A stretch of DNA of 13,901 bases from JAVKSM01 sp039583705 (GTDB taxonomy: Bacteria; Actinomycetota; Actinomycetes; Mycobacteriales; Pseudonocardiaceae), in contig JAVKSM010000093.1 in NCBI GenBank assembly GCA_039583705.1, positions 1-13,901 on the forward strand. Direction: 5' to 3'. A program made the translations under genes and the position numbers. Shown one piece after another: positions 13,425-13,901 of the stretch. The notes beneath the pieces were generated by a model. The model was not told where the DNA came from, ran no database searches, and was given only the letters and a program-made list of their open reading frames with translations. Positions within the stretch are counted from its first letter, which is position 1; every line of letters begins with the position of its first letter.

Positions 13425-13475
13425 GTACCGAAGAAGTATCCGGACGAGTTGCGTGACCGTGCCCTCCGCTTGACG
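13425..13475 (+). pseudogene. IS3-family OrfA fragment
   Basis: The frame beginning at 13425 reads PKKYPDELRDRALRL after an initial GTA codon. This is the N-terminus of IS3-type OrfA transposase proteins (usual form PKKYPDELRERAVRL). Likeness stops after about 16 residues and the start codon appears mutated to GTA, so only the tip of the gene survives, 10 bases after the GH16 stop. Confidence 0.7.
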
Positions 13476-13583
13476 TTTCAACTTCACCACGAAGGAGTAA
13501 CGTGCAGTCGGCGGCCGCCACCGGGGCGAACGGCGACACATAACCTCAGGCGCCGACGGCGGCTGCCTGGCGTGGTCGCGGTC

Positions 13584-13614
13584 TTGAACCTCACACGATG
13601 TGAGATCTTACCGT
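13584..13614 (+). promoter_or_regulatory. MerR-type promoter with operator palindrome in the spacer
   Basis: TTGAAC (13584-13589) as -35 and TACCGT (13609-13614) as -10 are separated by exactly 19 bases. MerR-family regulators act on such overlong spacers by untwisting the DNA. The spacer holds a palindrome, CTCACA-cga-TGTGAG (13590-13604). A MerR/TipA-type effector domain fragment follows about 100 bases downstream, which fits an autoregulated promoter. Confidence 0.55.
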
Positions 13615-13716
13615 TTCGGCGTGGGTCGGTCTTCGACAGGATGGACGGTCCTCAACATTCTCGATCGCCAGCATGACCAGGCCGGCTCAGGCGTCGACCT
13701 GGAGCTGCCCCTGGGA

Positions 13717-13901
13717 GTGATCAAGAAGATGACGATGTTCGTGCGGTACCTCGGCCCCGATGACCGGGCCTTGGTTCACCCGGCGCCGCGAGCAGGTCGG
13801 CGAGCAGGCGTGGCAGGCCGCCCTGGACGAGTGGCCGCGGCTGATCGCCGGAGTGCGCGCGGAGATGGATGCCGGTACCGACCCCGCCGATGCCCGAGTA
13901 C
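13717..13901 (+). pseudogene. TipAS-domain (MerR family) regulator fragment, frameshifted
   Basis: Two adjoining frames together give one TipAS-like ligand-binding domain. The first reads KKMTMFVRYLGPDDRA (13723-13770). The second, from 13772, reads WFTRRREQVGEQAWQA and continues through DEWPRLIAG and EMDAGTDPADARV. An extra T at about 13771-13772 explains the shift. TipAS domains bind thiopeptides and related drugs in TipA-type MerR activators. No MerR DNA-binding domain (normally about 70 residues with a winged helix) is visible upstream, so the gene has lost its N-terminus as well. The fragment runs off the end of the window. Confidence 0.65.

Overview
The window comes from a high-GC actinobacterium, most likely of the Pseudonocardiaceae or a close relative. 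The first 7.8 kb follows the actinobacterial core order groEL1 - bldM - sigD - anti-sigma-D - DUF5319 - guaB - guaB3, which combines the Streptomyces neighbourhood (bldM next to a sigma factor and guaB) with the mycobacterial one (sigD-rsdA-DUF5319-guaB2-guaB3). GTG starts, GC-rich third positions and two apparently leaderless promoters fit this.

Region 1 (1-7832) is conserved core. It holds a GroEL1 with a His-rich tail and a strong 3' hairpin. Next is BldM, an orphan LuxR-type developmental regulator whose receiver has Gly at the phospho-Asp position 54; a 14-codon leader ORF overlaps its start. Then come the ECF-type sigma factor SigD and a membrane anti-sigma factor that probably starts at CTG. 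A small Cys/His protein lies convergent to these, followed by IMP dehydrogenase and its catalytic-Cys-less paralogue GuaB3. These genes combine protein folding, developmental or stress transcription control and guanine nucleotide supply.

Region 2 (7833 to about 10392) looks like an inserted segment. The last 30 bases of guaB3 are repeated exactly at 10336-10365, inside a longer match (about 61 of 68 aligned positions) that runs past the stop codon, in direct orientation. Between the copies lie a Tat-exported laccase-like multicopper oxidase lipoprotein and the decayed remains of at least one, perhaps two, transposases, but no recombinase. A TATAAT box that overlaps the stop codon of the dead transposase appears to drive the oxidase as a leaderless transcript.

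Region 3 (10393-13901) has lower GC and more A/T-rich codons, so it is probably also acquired. It carries a membrane family-2 glycosyltransferase of the processive (QxxRW) type, a 59-residue membrane protein with a strong ribosome binding site, and a Tat/lipobox GH16 glycanase. Together these suggest a small cell-envelope or extracellular polysaccharide synthesis and trimming cassette. The end is IS3 and TipAS-domain debris, with a well-preserved MerR-type promoter just before the TipAS fragment.

No rRNA, tRNA or CRISPR array was seen.
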